From positions 3,596,001 through 3,660,000 of the forward strand of contig CP121691.1 in assembly GCA_038396585.1 (NCBI GenBank): a stretch of 64,000 nt of DNA, written 5' to 3'. This DNA comes from Vallitaleaceae bacterium 9-2. GTDB taxonomy: Bacteria; Bacillota; Clostridia; Lachnospirales; Vallitaleaceae. The translations under genes were made by a program, and so were the position numbers. The notes under the pieces were generated by a model. The model was not told where the DNA came from. It did not search any database and was given only the letters and a program-made list of their open reading frames with translations. Of the stretch, positions 63,678 to 64,000 are shown one piece after another. Every line of letters starts with the position of its first letter. Within the stretch, counting starts at the first letter, position 1.

Positions 63678-64000
63678 GCTAATTCCCTCCCTGTCAATTT
63701 AATAAAGACATCTTCAAGCGTTGCCTCCTGACTGTGTATACGCTTGATCTTATGTTCACGCATGATTTGAAAAAATTGTTCATTCTTTTGGATTGTTTTC
63801 ATCGGAAACGCTTCCCTACATTCTTGACCGTGGCTATAATAATCTAATTGAACCACTTGCGTCCCATGTTCAACCATCAACTCACTCGGTTTTTCAATAA
63901 CCGGAATCTGTCCATCCACAATAAAGGCGACACGGTCACATAACTGTTCTGCAACCGTCATGTTATGGGTTGTCAAAAAAATCGTCTTGCCTTGTTGCTT
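63674..64000 (-). CDS. ABC transporter ATPase (partial, N-terminus off the right edge)
   Basis: The frame is open to the right edge and gives the last 109 residues. It begins KQQGKTIFLTTHNMTVAEQL, the switch-histidine region that follows Walker B in an ABC ATPase, and continues DRVAFIVDGQIPVIEKPSEL with the C-terminal tail of exporter ATPases of the DrrA/CcmA kind. Walker A, signature and Walker B lie outside the window. An apparent start at 63976 is internal. It supplies energy for the two ABC-2 permeases downstream. Confidence 0.9.
   Translation of the reverse strand, partial: KQQGKTIFLTTHNMTVAEQLCDRVAFIVDGQIPVIEKPSELMVEHGTQVVQLDYYSHGQECREAFPMKTIQKNEQFFQIMREHKIKRIHSQEATLEDVFIKLTGRELA

Noticed and set aside
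63674-63976. A complete 100-residue gene starting with TTG at 63976
   Set aside because: The frame continues without a stop to the window edge and encodes the middle of an ABC ATPase, so the gene is truncated by the window and not short.
1-64000. CRISPR arrays, tRNA or rRNA genes, riboswitches, replication origin
   Set aside because: I saw no regularly spaced repeats, no tRNA-like cloverleaf, no rRNA-like sequence and no riboswitch core that I could recognise by eye; short or divergent examples could be missed without a covariance-model search.

Overview
The window looks like a chromosomal stretch of a low-GC, Gram-positive, anaerobic member of the Firmicutes, most likely a Clostridia/Lachnospirales-type saccharolytic bacterium. 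Reasons: strong AGGAGG-type ribosome binding sites, YesM/YesN-type two-component regulators, lipoprotein sugar-binding proteins, an S-layer-homology protein, a BceRS-BceAB peptide-antibiotic module and an oxygen-sensitive radical-SAM sulfatase maturase. The genus is a guess. No rRNA, tRNA, CRISPR array or intact mobile element was seen. About 59 genes are called and nearly all lie on the minus strand.

Layout. 0-2.45 kb: a partial FAD oxidoreductase divergent from a PocR/AraC regulator, then a gene graveyard holding decayed pieces of an AraC regulator, a chemotaxis receptor and an IS3-type transposase. 2.45-8.9 kb: an operon of sugar-binding lipoprotein, two CUT1 permeases, a 62-residue membrane protein, a GH112 phosphorylase and an AraC regulator. 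9.1-16.5 kb: response regulator, YesM-type kinase, sugar-binding lipoprotein, two permeases and a GH88 unsaturated glucuronyl hydrolase, all in one direction. 16.7-22.7 kb: sulfatase maturase, 2H phosphoesterase, Gfo/Idh/MocA oxidoreductase, ahpC-ahpF behind a strong promoter with a Fur/PerR-type palindrome, and a short-chain dehydrogenase. 22.7-32.1 kb: a WG-repeat/SLH surface protein, a quartet of two Gfo/Idh/MocA dehydrogenases alternating with two TIM-barrel sugar isomerases, a divergent AraC regulator, a DUF4250/acylphosphatase pair, an esterase and a DUF1456 protein. 32.2-41.8 kb: a third transporter locus with a membrane AraC regulator, a HAD-GH88 fusion protein and a GH3 N-acetylhexosaminidase. 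42-47.2 kb: an EAL phosphodiesterase and an OpuC-type osmolyte transporter. 47.3-55.5 kb: two ZIP metal transporters around a ThuA protein and an FGGY kinase, an MFS permease, another Gfo/Idh/MocA, an AraC regulator and a divergent GH105 hydrolase. 55.5-64 kb: thioredoxin-like protein, BceRS-BceAB, a PTS-IIC-like membrane protein, a HAD phosphatase and a partial ABC-2 exporter.

How it fits together. Three CUT1 importers, none with its own ATPase, bring in oligosaccharides. Two GH88 domains and one GH105 remove the unsaturated uronic acids that polysaccharide lyases leave behind. The GH3 enzyme removes N-acetylhexosamine, and the GH112 enzyme phosphorolyses a beta-galactoside. Together with the sulfatase maturase this points to intracellular processing of acidic, probably sulfated, amino-sugar or rhamnogalacturonan oligosaccharides. 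No lyase, sulfatase or keto-deoxyuronate pathway gene is visible, so those steps must lie elsewhere. The most unusual single gene is the HAD-GH88 fusion; the most intriguing uncharacterised set is the oxidoreductase/isomerase quartet at 25-29 kb.
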